DNA from: Hyphomonadaceae bacterium
GTDB taxonomy: Bacteria; Pseudomonadota; Alphaproteobacteria; Rhizobiales; Hyphomicrobiaceae
DNA: 64,000 bases
Direction of reading: 5' to 3'
NCBI GenBank assembly: GCA_019747815.1
Contig: JAIEQJ010000061.1
Coordinates: forward strand, 1-64,000
Position numbers and translations under genes: made by a program. Shown here piece after piece: positions 1 through 7,057 of this stretch (within the stretch, counting starts at the first letter, position 1; every line of letters starts with the position of its first letter). Below the pieces are notes generated by a model. It saw nothing but the letters and a program-made list of their open reading frames with translations, had not been told where the DNA came from and made no database searches.

Positions 1-58
1 CAGCCGAGACGCGAGCCACCACCCGCCTGCGCAAATCCAGTGAATAGCTGCGTCCCAT
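1..58 (-). CDS. IS630-family transposase, N-terminal fragment (cut by window edge)
   Basis: Only the first 19 codons are inside the window. On the reverse strand they read MGRSYSLDLRRRVVARVSA. This is very close to the usual opening of IS630/Tc1-type transposases (M-x-R-x-Y-S-x-D-L-R-x-R-V-V), which begins the N-terminal helix-turn-helix that binds the element's ends. A good Shine-Dalgarno sequence, GGAGG (reverse complement of 65-69), lies 6 bases before the ATG, so the start looks functional. The rest of the gene and the far inverted repeat are outside the window, so whether it is intact is unknown. The sequence between this start and the RidA gene should contain one end of the element, but I could not define its inverted repeat. 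Confidence 0.6.
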   Translation of the reverse strand, partial: MGRSYSLDLRRRVVARVSA

Positions 59-157
59 GATCCACCTCCCAGCACGGTGAATCACAGGTCGCTGATTCGT
101 GGTATCCCCGATTCCCACTTAAGGCACGACGCTCTAGATGCCAACAAGGAGACCGAC

Positions 158-502
158 ATGACCAAGCGTCTCGCCGGCGCCGTTCCCACGCGCAGCCGTG
201 CGGTAATCCACGACGGGTTGATATTCACCGTCGCCACGGCGGCCAACAAGTCGCCGTCGCTCTATGAGCAGACGCGCCAGACGCTGGCCGCCATCGACCG
301 CAATCTGGCCGACGCCGGCTCGCACAAGTCGCACATCCTGAGCGCCACCGTCTACATCACCGACATGGCGCAGAAGCCGGAGATGAACCGCGCGTGGGAC
401 GAGTGGGTCGACATGGCCCATCCGCCGCAGCGGGCCTGCATCGGCGCCTCGCTCGAAGGCGACACGCTGGTGGAGATCGTGATCACGGCGGCGCAAACTT
501 AA
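158..502 (+). CDS. RidA/YjgF/Rid-family protein (reactive enamine/imine deaminase-like)
   Basis: A 114-residue protein of the RidA (YjgF/YER057c/UK114) superfamily. Members form trimers and hydrolyse reactive enamine/imine intermediates made by PLP enzymes; some subfamilies have other roles. The C-terminal HPPQRACIGASL segment places an arginine (about residue 92) and a glutamate (about 106) where RidA proteins carry the substrate-binding Arg and nearby acidic residue. The start at 158 is chosen because AAGGAG (146-151) precedes it by 6 bases; the frame is open upstream to 77, but that extension is not RidA-like. It is a single gene flanked by a transposase start and a DUF1272 gene on the other strand. 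A second RidA-like gene lies at 2474-2881 and is only distantly similar. The substrate cannot be told. Confidence 0.85.
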   Translation: MTKRLAGAVPTRSRAVIHDGLIFTVATAANKSPSLYEQTRQTLAAIDRNLADAGSHKSHILSATVYITDMAQKPEMNRAWDEWVDMAHPPQRACIGASLEGDTLVEIVITAAQT

Positions 503-506
503 GCGG

Positions 507-767
507 TCAGGCGGCACAGCCCTTGTGTGGCTTGAGCACGCGCTCGGTCGAGGCTGGATACTTCGCCAGCATGGGCGCGGGCCGCACCGGTCGGCGCACG
601 AGCTCACCGCCGCAGTTGGGGCAGCGCCCACCCGGCAGCCGGCTCGCCGCGCACTCGGCGCAGAACGTGCACTCGAACGTGCAGATCACGGCATCGGCTG
701 CCTGCGGCGGCAGATCCTTGTCACAGCACTCGCAATTCGGCTTGAGCTTGAGCACCTGATCCTCCAT
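507..767 (-). CDS. DUF1272 cysteine-rich zinc-ribbon-like protein
   Basis: A small protein of 86 residues beginning MEDQVLKLKPNCECCDKDLP, typical of the DUF1272 family. Nine cysteines fall in pairs (12, 14/15, 29, 33, 36, 39, 49, 52), including the pattern FxCxFCxxC and GRCPNCGGEL, as expected for two metal-binding knuckles, probably zinc. The family is uncharacterised. The tail (residues 58-86) is basic and proline-rich. The gene ends 4 bases from the convergent RidA gene. The ribosome binding site is weak, but the start coincides with the conserved family N-terminus, and the upstream in-frame sequence covers an opposing gene and is rejected. Confidence 0.85.
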   Translation of the reverse strand: MEDQVLKLKPNCECCDKDLPPQAADAVICTFECTFCAECAASRLPGGRCPNCGGELVRRPVRPAPMLAKYPASTERVLKPHKGCAA

Positions 768-842
768 GGCACGCGCCACGCCCCACCATGGCAGCTCGCT
801 GCATCCCTGGCTATCCTCGCCCAACAGCATCAGGAGGACGCC

Positions 843-1304
843 ATGGAATTCAGTGAGCTGGTGACGCGCTTCGCGGCCGCGGCCGCATCCGGCAACGGCG
901 AGGCGCTGGCCGATCTGTTCACATCCGACGGCACCTACGACGACTATTTCTTCGGCCCCCATACCGGCCGCAAGGCCATCAAGAGGATGCTGGCGCATTT
1001 TTCGGACGGTGGGCATAACTTCCGCTGGGAGTTCTTCGACGCCGTGCGGTCCGGCGCCATAGGCTACGCCAGCTATCGCTTCAGCTTCGACAGCAAGCGG
1101 CCCGAGGCCAAAGGCGTGCGGGTGATGTTCGACGGCGTCGGCCGCTTCGATCTGGCGGGCGACCGCATCCGCCGCTATTCGGAAGTGTTTGATCGCGGCA
1201 TGGCGCTCGCCCAGCAGGCGTTCGAGCCGGAGCATTTGCGCAAGATCGGCCTCAAGTATGCGACCAGCTTGAAGGACAGACCCGAGTGGAAGGCGCATCT
1301 GTAG
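843..1304 (+). CDS. NTF2-like / SnoaL-like domain protein
   Basis: A 153-residue protein with the layout of the NTF2-like cone fold: an N-terminal helix (LVTRFAAAAASGNGEALADLF), the acidic TSDGTYDDYFFGPHTGR segment typical of SnoaL-like and nuclear-transport-factor-2-like proteins, then alternating strands ending in RRYSEVFDRG. Such proteins are often small ligand-binding proteins, isomerases or dehydratases; the ligand is not predictable. The start has AGGAGG (832-837) 5 bases upstream, so longer in-frame extensions are rejected. It is divergent from the DUF1272 gene with only 75 bases between starts, and convergent with ribF. Function unassigned. Confidence 0.75.
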   Translation: MEFSELVTRFAAAAASGNGEALADLFTSDGTYDDYFFGPHTGRKAIKRMLAHFSDGGHNFRWEFFDAVRSGAIGYASYRFSFDSKRPEAKGVRVMFDGVGRFDLAGDRIRRYSEVFDRGMALAQQAFEPEHLRKIGLKYATSLKDRPEWKAHL

Positions 1305-1401
1305 GCCCACACCTGTAGGCTCAGCATCGCCTCGCCCGGGCGCACTATTCGTCCCGCGGGATATGCCGCACGACCGGATATGCCCCCACCTGCGACCAAG
1401 C

Positions 1402-2346
1402 TCAGGTCTTGGGAAGGGTTGGGGTCCGGCCGAGGATGGCGCGGGCATGATCGCAATCGGCTTGCATCTGCGCCTGCAAAGCCTCCACGCCGTCGAAGCG
1501 CCGGTCGCCGCGAATGTGGGCAATGAACTCCACCGCGATCTCGCGCCCGTAGAGGTCGCCGTCAAAATCCAGCAGGAACACCTCCAGCATCGGTGCCCCG
1601 TCGTCGAAGGTTGGGCGGGTGCCGAGGTAGGCTGCCGCCGGGTGCATCTTGCCGTCGACCAGCACGCGCACGGCGTAGATGCCGTGCGCCAGCGTCGTTC
1701 CGGGCGCCAACGCAAGATTGGCCGTCGGGAACCCCAATCCCGTTCCGCGCTTGGCGCCGCCGATCACGGTGCCGGTGACACGCCACCAATACCCCAGCAT
1801 CTCGGCCGCACCGTGCACGTCTCCCTGCGCCAGCTCCGCCCGGATGGCGCTTGAGGAGAATACCTCTCCGGCCTCCGCCACCTGCGCCACCACCGTCACG
1901 CCGAAACCGTGGGTCGCACCCGCCCGGCGCAACGCATCGGGATCGCCGGCCCGGCCCTTGCCGAACCGGAAATCGTAGCCGACCACCACGTGCGCCACGC
2001 CGAGCCCCTGCACCAGCACCTGCGCGATGAACGCCTCGGCCGATAACCCCGCCAGGGCCGCATCGAAGCGCAGCACGACCACGAGATCGAGCCCAAATGC
2101 CTGCAGCAGCTCGAGTTTGCGCGGCAGCGGCGTCAGCCGGAAGTGGGGCTTGTCGGGCTGGAAAAACTCGCGCGGATGGGGCTCGAACAGGATCACGCCG
2201 GCCTTGCCGCCAACCTGCGCGGCCGCCGCTTTGGCAGCCCGCAGCAGCGCCTTGTGGCCGCGATGCACGCCGTCAAAATTGCCGATCGCCAGCGCCGCAC
2301 CGCGTGCCTCAGGCGGCACATGTCCGGTTCCGTGCAGAACGATCAT
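1402..2346 (-). CDS. ribF: bifunctional riboflavin kinase / FAD synthetase
   Basis: A 314-residue RibF, which phosphorylates riboflavin to FMN and adenylates FMN to FAD in the cytoplasm. The N-terminal nucleotidyltransferase domain shows AIGNFDGVHRGHKALL (about residues 20-35), the HxGH-type ATP site. The C-terminal kinase domain has GTGLGFPTANL followed by the GIYAVRV strand, the usual flavin/ATP-binding signature. Length matches the family (about 305-320). The start at 2346 is preferred to an ATG 12 bases upstream; neither has a strong Shine-Dalgarno sequence. It is divergent from the RidA-like gene at 2474. In many proteobacteria ribF precedes ileS/lspA; here it stands alone. Confidence 0.93.
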   Translation of the reverse strand: MIVLHGTGHVPPEARGAALAIGNFDGVHRGHKALLRAAKAAAAQVGGKAGVILFEPHPREFFQPDKPHFRLTPLPRKLELLQAFGLDLVVVLRFDAALAGLSAEAFIAQVLVQGLGVAHVVVGYDFRFGKGRAGDPDALRRAGATHGFGVTVVAQVAEAGEVFSSSAIRAELAQGDVHGAAEMLGYWWRVTGTVIGGAKRGTGLGFPTANLALAPGTTLAHGIYAVRVLVDGKMHPAAAYLGTRPTFDDGAPMLEVFLLDFDGDLYGREIAVEFIAHIRGDRRFDGVEALQAQMQADCDHARAILGRTPTLPKT

Positions 2347-2473
2347 GGCCTGCAACATTGCGGCGAACGGGCGGTCATGGCCATCCCAAGATGTCTCTTC
2401 GGGTTTTGGTGGACAGAGTGCATGCCATTGATTCTTATGTCCATGCCACAACGCCATCACTGCGAGCAACCAC

Positions 2474-2881
2474 ATGCAGCTTCTCCACCCCAGACACTGG
2501 GCGGCAGCCAAGGGCTTCGCCAACGGCATTGCCGCCGAGGGACGCCAGGTTTTCGTCGCCGGACAGGTTGGTTGGGACGCCGACCAGCGCTTCGCCAGCG
2601 ACGACTTCGTGGCCCAGACCGAGCAGGCTTTGCGCAACATCGTGGAGGTGCTCGCCGAGGCCGGTGCGCGGCCGGAGCACATCGTGCGCCTCACCTGGTA
2701 TGTGACCGACAAGCGCGAGTACGTCTTGCGCCTGCGCGATGTCGGCCAAGCCTACCGCCGCGTCCTCGGCCGGCACTTCCCCGCCATGACGCTGGTGCAG
2801 GTGGTGGCCTTGGTGGAGGACCGCGCCAAGGTCGAGATCGAAGCGACGGCGGTTGTGCCCTCGGCAGGAGCCACAGCCTGA
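2474..2881 (+). CDS. RidA-family protein
   Basis: A 135-residue Rid-superfamily protein: QLLHPRHWAAAKGFANGIAAEG followed by RQVFVAGQVGWD, the standard opening beta-hairpin of the family, then the conserved LAEAGARPEHIVRLTWYVTD motif and AMTLVQVVALVEDRAKVEIEATA. It lacks the Arg found near the C-terminus of true RidA deaminases: the segment reads FPAMTLVQV rather than a PxR motif. It therefore belongs to one of the Rid subfamilies (Rid1-7) whose activity differs or is unknown. It is divergent from ribF and followed by a DMT exporter in the same direction after about 150 bases. Rid proteins next to exporters or catabolic genes are common, but no pathway can be named. Confidence 0.82.
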   Translation: MQLLHPRHWAAAKGFANGIAAEGRQVFVAGQVGWDADQRFASDDFVAQTEQALRNIVEVLAEAGARPEHIVRLTWYVTDKREYVLRLRDVGQAYRRVLGRHFPAMTLVQVVALVEDRAKVEIEATAVVPSAGATA

Positions 2882-3033
2882 TTGTGCATACTGGCGCGGA
2901 TATGAGCCCGGCTTCATGCATAGCGGCCATGCGGCCGCGCCTTCCTTCTGCGCTTGTGTGGGGACGCCGCGCCGAATAGCACGGCGCTGCACGGGAAGCG
3001 TGCCGGCGCCGACACAGGGGGCAATCGCAGCGC

Positions 3034-3954
3034 ATGCCGGTCTTCACGCCGCGGCAGGTGGCGCCAGATGCGCCCAGCGACCCCATCGCCGCGGTGATCT
3101 GGGTGACCCTGGCGATGGCGTTGTTCGCAGGGCTCGCGGCCTTCGCGCGTGCGGCCATGAATGCTGGCCTGCACCCGTTCGTGGTTCTGTTCCTGCGCAA
3201 CGTCTTTGCGGTGGCCATGCTGCTTCCGCTTTTGGCTTGGCGCGGACGCAGCCTTCTCCAGTCGGCTCAGATCGGGCTCTACGGGCTCCGTGTTGCCGTC
3301 TCGCTGCTCTCGATGCTGGCCTGGTTCTACGCCATCGCGATCATCCCGATCGGGGAGGTGACGGCCATCAGCTTCCTGGCACCGCTGTTTGGCACGCTGG
3401 GGGCGATTTTTCTGCTCGGCGAGCAGGTGCGCGCCCGTCGCTGGGCCGCGCTGATCGTCGGCTTCGCTGGTGCCATGATCATCCTAAGGCCCGGCGGCAG
3501 CCCGCTGGGAGTTGGCCAGCTCTGCGCTGTCCTCTCGGCAGTGGCAACCGGCTTGACCGCCGTTCTCATCAAGCAGCTTACCTCCCGCGATGATCCCGAC
3601 AAGATCGTCTTCCTCACCAACCTGGCGCTCATGCCACTGTCGCTTGTGCCGGCGCTGTTCGTGTGGAGCTGGCCGACGGCGGCCATGCTTCCGCCCTTAA
3701 TCGGCATGGGTCTATGCGCGGTGCTCGGCCATATCGCGCTGGTGCGCGGCTATGCCGCCACGGATGCTTCCCTTGCACAGACCTTCGAGTTCTCGAGGTT
3801 GCCATTCACCGTCGCCCTCGCCTATGTGGCCTTCGGCGAGACCATCGATCTTTGGACCTGGATCGGCGCGCTCATCATCTTTGTGTCCGCCGTGTACATC
3901 ACGCGCCGCGAAGCGCAGTTGCGGCGACAAGCAGCGAGCAGCATCAAGCCATAA
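3034..3954 (+). CDS. EamA/DMT-superfamily transporter (drug/metabolite exporter-like)
   Basis: A 306-residue inner-membrane protein with ten predicted hydrophobic segments arranged as two EamA repeats of about 140 residues. The repeat hallmarks are visible: LHPFVVLFLRNVFAVAMLLP in the first half, and the end-of-repeat pattern EVTAISFLAPLFGTLGAIFLLGE (about residues 110-132), echoed in the second half by ASLAQTFEFSRLPFTVALAYVAFGE. Family members export amino acids, nucleosides, siderophore-like compounds or drugs; the substrate cannot be predicted. The ATG at 3034 gives a family-typical N-terminus with a short cytoplasmic lead. Confidence 0.85.
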   Translation: MPVFTPRQVAPDAPSDPIAAVIWVTLAMALFAGLAAFARAAMNAGLHPFVVLFLRNVFAVAMLLPLLAWRGRSLLQSAQIGLYGLRVAVSLLSMLAWFYAIAIIPIGEVTAISFLAPLFGTLGAIFLLGEQVRARRWAALIVGFAGAMIILRPGGSPLGVGQLCAVLSAVATGLTAVLIKQLTSRDDPDKIVFLTNLALMPLSLVPALFVWSWPTAAMLPPLIGMGLCAVLGHIALVRGYAATDASLAQTFEFSRLPFTVALAYVAFGETIDLWTWIGALIIFVSAVYITRREAQLRRQAASSIKP

Positions 3955-4087
3955 AGTTCTCCGGTCTTTGCATCGCAAAGGCAGGGAACTTCCGCTTGGG
4001 GGAGGCGTTTAATCTGCTGCCGGGAATTTGGTGGCTACGGATCACTTTGTGCGCTGCGGTGTGAGTGACACGCGAGGAGAAACAAAA

Positions 4088-4423
4088 ATGAAACGCATGC
4101 ATGGGTTGGGGGCAGCGGTGGCGGGAGCCCTTGCGCTCGGTATGGTGTCGATCGCCGCTCAGGCGGCGCCGCTCGGCAATGCAGCCGGCGGCCTGAAGGC
4201 GACTGCGGGCGAGAACGCTTTGGTACAGGACGTCAGGTGGGGACGCCGCTGCTGGCGCCACCGCGGCCATTGGCACTGCCGCAGATACGGTCGCCACTAC
4301 CGCTACTATCCCTACTACTATGGCGGCTTCGGCCCGGGTTTCGGCTTCTATTTCGGCCCGCGCCACCATAGATGGCATCATCATGGTTGGCACCATCACG
4401 GATGGCATCATCACCATCATTGA
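4088..4423 (+). CDS. exported Tyr/Gly- and His-rich small protein
   Basis: A 111-residue protein with a clear Sec signal peptide (KRMHGLGAAVAGALALGMV then SIAAQAAP, cleavage probably near residue 26). The mature part has a basic WGRRCWRHRGHWHCRRYGR segment, a run rich in Tyr and Gly, and a C-terminal tail that is about half histidine (HHRWHHHGWHHHGWHHHHH). GAGGAG at 4074-4079 sets the start. Similar small secreted proteins are frequent in Hyphomicrobiales and lack a known role; the tail suggests metal binding (Ni, Cu, Zn), but that is inference. The His repeats (HHGW twice) probably arose by tandem duplication. A terminator-like hairpin follows. Confidence 0.75.
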   Translation: MKRMHGLGAAVAGALALGMVSIAAQAAPLGNAAGGLKATAGENALVQDVRWGRRCWRHRGHWHCRRYGRHYRYYPYYYGGFGPGFGFYFGPRHHRWHHHGWHHHGWHHHHH

Positions 4424-4442
4424 CGATGAGCCAGTGCTTTGG

Positions 4443-4471
4443 AACGGGTCGGACATCGTGCCGGCCCGTTT
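4443..4471 (+). terminator. terminator-like hairpin after the His-rich gene
   Basis: A 10-base-pair stem AACGGGTCGG / CCGGCCCGTT (one G-T pair) with an 8-base loop, ending in TTT. It lies 20 bases after the stop of the His-rich protein gene. The T-tract is short, so termination may be partial. Confidence 0.5.
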
Positions 4472-4607
4472 CGCATGCGCAGCACGTATCCACGCCCGGC
4501 AGGCCAAAGGGCCTCACCTTGTCATGCCGGCCGGAGCGGGGCGACGAGCCGGTAAGACGAGCCGGTAAAGAGTGATGCGCGGCGCGGCGGGACTCGTAGC
4601 CCTGAGC

Positions 4608-4637
4608 CCCGGATATTCGCCTGCAGCGAAGTCCGGG
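4608..4637. repeat. REP-like hairpin (CCCGGA...TCCGGG)
   Basis: An imperfect inverted repeat CCCGGATATTCG / CGAAGTCCGGG around a 7-base loop, followed by GATGACGGG. This resembles the TCATCCCGGA-type palindromic repeats common between genes in Bradyrhizobium-like genomes. It sits 33 bases from the stop of the ABC permease on the other strand and could also act as its terminator. Just upstream, GACGAGCCGGTAA occurs twice in tandem (4543-4568). Confidence 0.5.
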
Positions 4638-4669
4638 ATGACGGGCGAGGATGTCGACGCCGATTGGAT

Positions 4670-5437
4670 CTAGCTCTCCTCCGGAAAGCCGGCCAGCAGG
4701 CGGGCGCGCAAGGCATTGAAGCCGGCGTTGAGGGCCAAACCCAGGATTGAGATGGTGATCAACGGCACGAACATGTCAACGGTGCGGAAGCTGCGTGAGG
4801 CATAGACGAGCAGGTGGCCGAGGCCGTTGGTGGAGCTGATCATTTCGGCCAGAAACACCACGATGCAGGAGATGACGAGACCGATGCGGCACCCCGTCAG
4901 AACCGAGGGCAGCGCGGCCGGAAGCACGATCGTGAACAGCGCCTTGCGACGCGAGGTGCCTGTCGCCAACGCCGACCAAACGAGCTTCGGCTCGACCGCG
5001 GAGGTTCCCTGATAGGTGGCAAGCAGGATCGGGAACACCGCATCGGCCGCCACCAGCGCGATCTTGGAGGCGTGCTCGAAGCCCAGGATCAGGATGAAGG
5101 CGGGATAGAGCGCGATCTTGGGAACGGGCGCGAGCACGCGCACGACGGGCCCCACCAGCGCGCCGACGGTGCGGCTGCCCGTCGCCAGCACGCCCAAGGC
5201 GACCCCGATCGCGACCGCGATTGTGAAGCCTGCGAACAGGCGGAACAGCGTCGTGGCGGCATGGCCCAGAAACACAGGGTCGGTGAGTTGCTGTGCCAGC
5301 CTGGAAAAAACTGCAGCGGGCGGCGGCAGGAGGGATGGCGGAGCCATGCCAGCGCTGGTGAGGCCCTGCCAAAGGGCCAGAACCAGGACGACCGGCAGGC
5401 TGCCGAGCAGGGTTTCGGGGATGGCGCGCCGCATCAT
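4670..5437 (-). CDS. ABC importer permease, SsuC/TauC/NrtB type (second permease)
   Basis: A 255-residue inner-membrane permease of the nitrate/sulfonate/taurine class (BPD_transp_1 fold, about six membrane segments). The cytoplasmic loop that docks on the ATPase (EAA motif region) is visible as ALATGTSRRKALFTIVLPAALPSVLTGCRIG (about residues 145-175). The ATG at 5437 overlaps the stop of the upstream permease as ATGA, and codons 1 and 2 are both ATG; longer reading upstream lies within the partner gene. It is the last gene of the four-gene operon (binding protein, ATPase, permease, permease). Two distinct permeases imply a heterodimeric channel, whereas classical SsuC/TauC systems use one permease twice. 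Confidence 0.88.
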   Translation of the reverse strand: MMRRAIPETLLGSLPVVLVLALWQGLTSAGMAPPSLLPPPAAVFSRLAQQLTDPVFLGHAATTLFRLFAGFTIAVAIGVALGVLATGSRTVGALVGPVVRVLAPVPKIALYPAFILILGFEHASKIALVAADAVFPILLATYQGTSAVEPKLVWSALATGTSRRKALFTIVLPAALPSVLTGCRIGLVISCIVVFLAEMISSTNGLGHLLVYASRSFRTVDMFVPLITISILGLALNAGFNALRARLLAGFPEES

Positions 5438-6219
5438 GACGTGCCCACGGCGATCTGATGCACAGGCTCGGCCCATGCGACCAGCCAGGCCCGCAACCGC
5501 TCGAACAAGAGATCGAGAATGAAACCCAGCCCGCCAATGATGACGATCATGGCATACACCGTGTCGTACAGCGCCATGTCGAGCGAGTTGAACAGGATGT
5601 TGCCGACCCCGGCCTGTCGCGCGATCATTTCGCTGGTCACCATGGTGATCAGCGCCAGCACCAACCCGGTGCGGATGCCCACGAACACCTCAGGCAGCGC
5701 GGCGGGCAGCACGATGCGCACCAGGCGCTGCAGCGGGCGCATGCCCATCGCTGCCGCCGACCACAGCATCTTCTCCTCGACGGCGCGCGCACCCTGATAG
5801 CTGTGATAGATGACCGGCAGGCTGACCCCAAGGAAGATCACCAGCGTCTTGGAGGCATCGCCAACGCCGAGCCATAGCATGATGATGGGCATCAGCGCGG
5901 CTTTGGGCACCGGATAGATGATCATCAGCAGCGGATTGAAGAACGCGGCGATCAGCCGGCTGCGACCCATCAGCAGCCCGACGGGAACAGCCAACAGCAG
6001 CGCCAGACCGAAGCCGATGGCCATGCGGCGGACGGAGTCGGCAATGTTGAACAACGCTTCGCGGTCGGCAAGCAGGGCGGGCAACTGGCGCAGCGCCTCG
6101 TGCGCCGGCGGCAGGCCGCTGATCTGGAACACCCGTGCGGCCAGCTCCCACAACGCCAGCAGGCCAAGGCAGGCCAGCAGCGGCGGCAGCCCCGCCGTGG
6201 ATGTCAGGCGGGGGGTCAC
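5434..6219 (-). CDS. ABC importer permease, SsuC/TauC/NrtB type (first permease)
   Basis: A 261-residue permease paralogous to the next gene. The docking loop reads AAAMGMRPLQRLVRIVLPAA followed by LPEVFVGIRTG (about residues 155-185), and the family pattern PLLMIIYPVPKAALMPIIMLWLG is conserved. Translation starts at GTG 6219, overlapping the ATPase stop as GTGA, consistent with translational coupling. In this class the two membrane subunits form the pathway for small anions or organic solutes such as nitrate, sulfonates, taurine, thiamine precursors or aromatic acids. The substrate cannot be told from the permease. Confidence 0.88.
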   Translation of the reverse strand: MTPRLTSTAGLPPLLACLGLLALWELAARVFQISGLPPAHEALRQLPALLADREALFNIADSVRRMAIGFGLALLLAVPVGLLMGRSRLIAAFFNPLLMIIYPVPKAALMPIIMLWLGVGDASKTLVIFLGVSLPVIYHSYQGARAVEEKMLWSAAAMGMRPLQRLVRIVLPAALPEVFVGIRTGLVLALITMVTSEMIARQAGVGNILFNSLDMALYDTVYAMIVIIGGLGFILDLLFERLRAWLVAWAEPVHQIAVGTS

Positions 6220-6983
6220 GGGGCCTCTTCCGGCGCATCCATCAGCCGCTCGATGTCGACCACCAAAGTCTGGTAGCGCCGGTCCACCAGCAACTGCGCG
6301 CGCCGCCGCGGTCGCGACAGGCCGATTGCGACGGTTTGCTTGATGCGGCCCGGCGAGCGGGTCAGCACCACCACGCGGTCGGACAAAAAAACGGCCTCCT
6401 CCACGCTGTGGGTCACGAACAGGACGGTCTTGCGGTCGCGCTCCCAGATGTCCAGAAGCTCGTTCTGCAGGCCGGTGCGCGTGTGCGCGTCGAGGGCGCC
6501 GAACGGCTCGTCCATCAGCAGGATGCTGGGGCCGTAGGCCAGGGTGCGGGCGATGGCCACGCGCTGCTTCATGCCGCCCGACAGCTCCTTGGGATAGAAA
6601 TGCTCGTAGCCCTTGAGGTGCACCAACCCGATCAGGGCGCGCGCCCTTTCCTCGGCCTTGGACCTTGCCATGCCGCGCTCCAGCAGCCCGTACATGACAT
6701 TGCCAAGCACGGTCTTCCAGGGAAACAGCGCAAACTCCTGGAAAACCGGGCCGCGGTCCGGCCCCGGCCCCGTCACGGGTTTGCCGTTGACCGCAACGGT
6801 GCCCTCGGTCGGCGGCACAAAGCCACCGACAATGTAAAGCAGCGTGGACTTGCCGCAGCCCGACGGTCCCAGGATCGAGACGAACTCGCCCGCCGCCACA
6901 TTAAGCGAGATATCGGCGAGGGCCGTATGGCTGGAGCGGCGCGCCGTCTCGAACGACTTGCTCAGTCCCTCGATGGCGATCAT
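6216..6983 (-). CDS. ABC importer ATPase, SsuB/TauB type
   Basis: A 255-residue ABC ATPase. Walker A GPSGCGKST (about residues 40-48), Q-loop VFQEFALFPWKTV, signature LSGGMKQR, Walker B LLMDEPFGALD and the switch histidine in FVTHSVEEAV are all intact, so it should hydrolyse ATP. The DEPFGALD and LFPW segments are typical of the nitrate/taurine/sulfonate family. The start is the ATG at 6983, with GGGAAG a few bases upstream. It is separated from the binding-protein gene by 74 bases that hold a large palindrome, and it overlaps the first permease. Confidence 0.92.
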   Translation of the reverse strand: MIAIEGLSKSFETARRSSHTALADISLNVAAGEFVSILGPSGCGKSTLLYIVGGFVPPTEGTVAVNGKPVTGPGPDRGPVFQEFALFPWKTVLGNVMYGLLERGMARSKAEERARALIGLVHLKGYEHFYPKELSGGMKQRVAIARTLAYGPSILLMDEPFGALDAHTRTGLQNELLDIWERDRKTVLFVTHSVEEAVFLSDRVVVLTRSPGRIKQTVAIGLSRPRRRAQLLVDRRYQTLVVDIERLMDAPEEAP

Positions 6984-6987
6984 TGGG

Positions 6988-7048
6988 CTTCCCTCTCCCC
7001 ACGCTGACGGCGGTTGTGGAGAGGCCGGCGAAGCGTGAGGAGAGGAAG
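6988..7048. repeat. palindromic repeat between binding-protein and ATPase genes
   Basis: A long imperfect inverted repeat: CTTCCCTCTCCCCACGCT (6988-7005) pairs almost fully with AGCGTGAGGAGAGGAAG (7032-7048), with a further internal GTGGAGAGG. The same core, CTCTCCCC facing GGGGAGAG, recurs at 9917-9938, 12094-12127 and inside coaBC. In the mRNA it would form a strong hairpin right after the binding-protein gene, a common way to make binding protein more abundant than the membrane subunits. Confidence 0.7.
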
Positions 7049-7057
7049 ACTGGGCCC

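Noticed and set aside
4543-4568. Tandem 13-base repeat GACGAGCCGGTAA
   Set aside because: Only two copies, no link to a gene or regulatory signal; likely a chance duplication.
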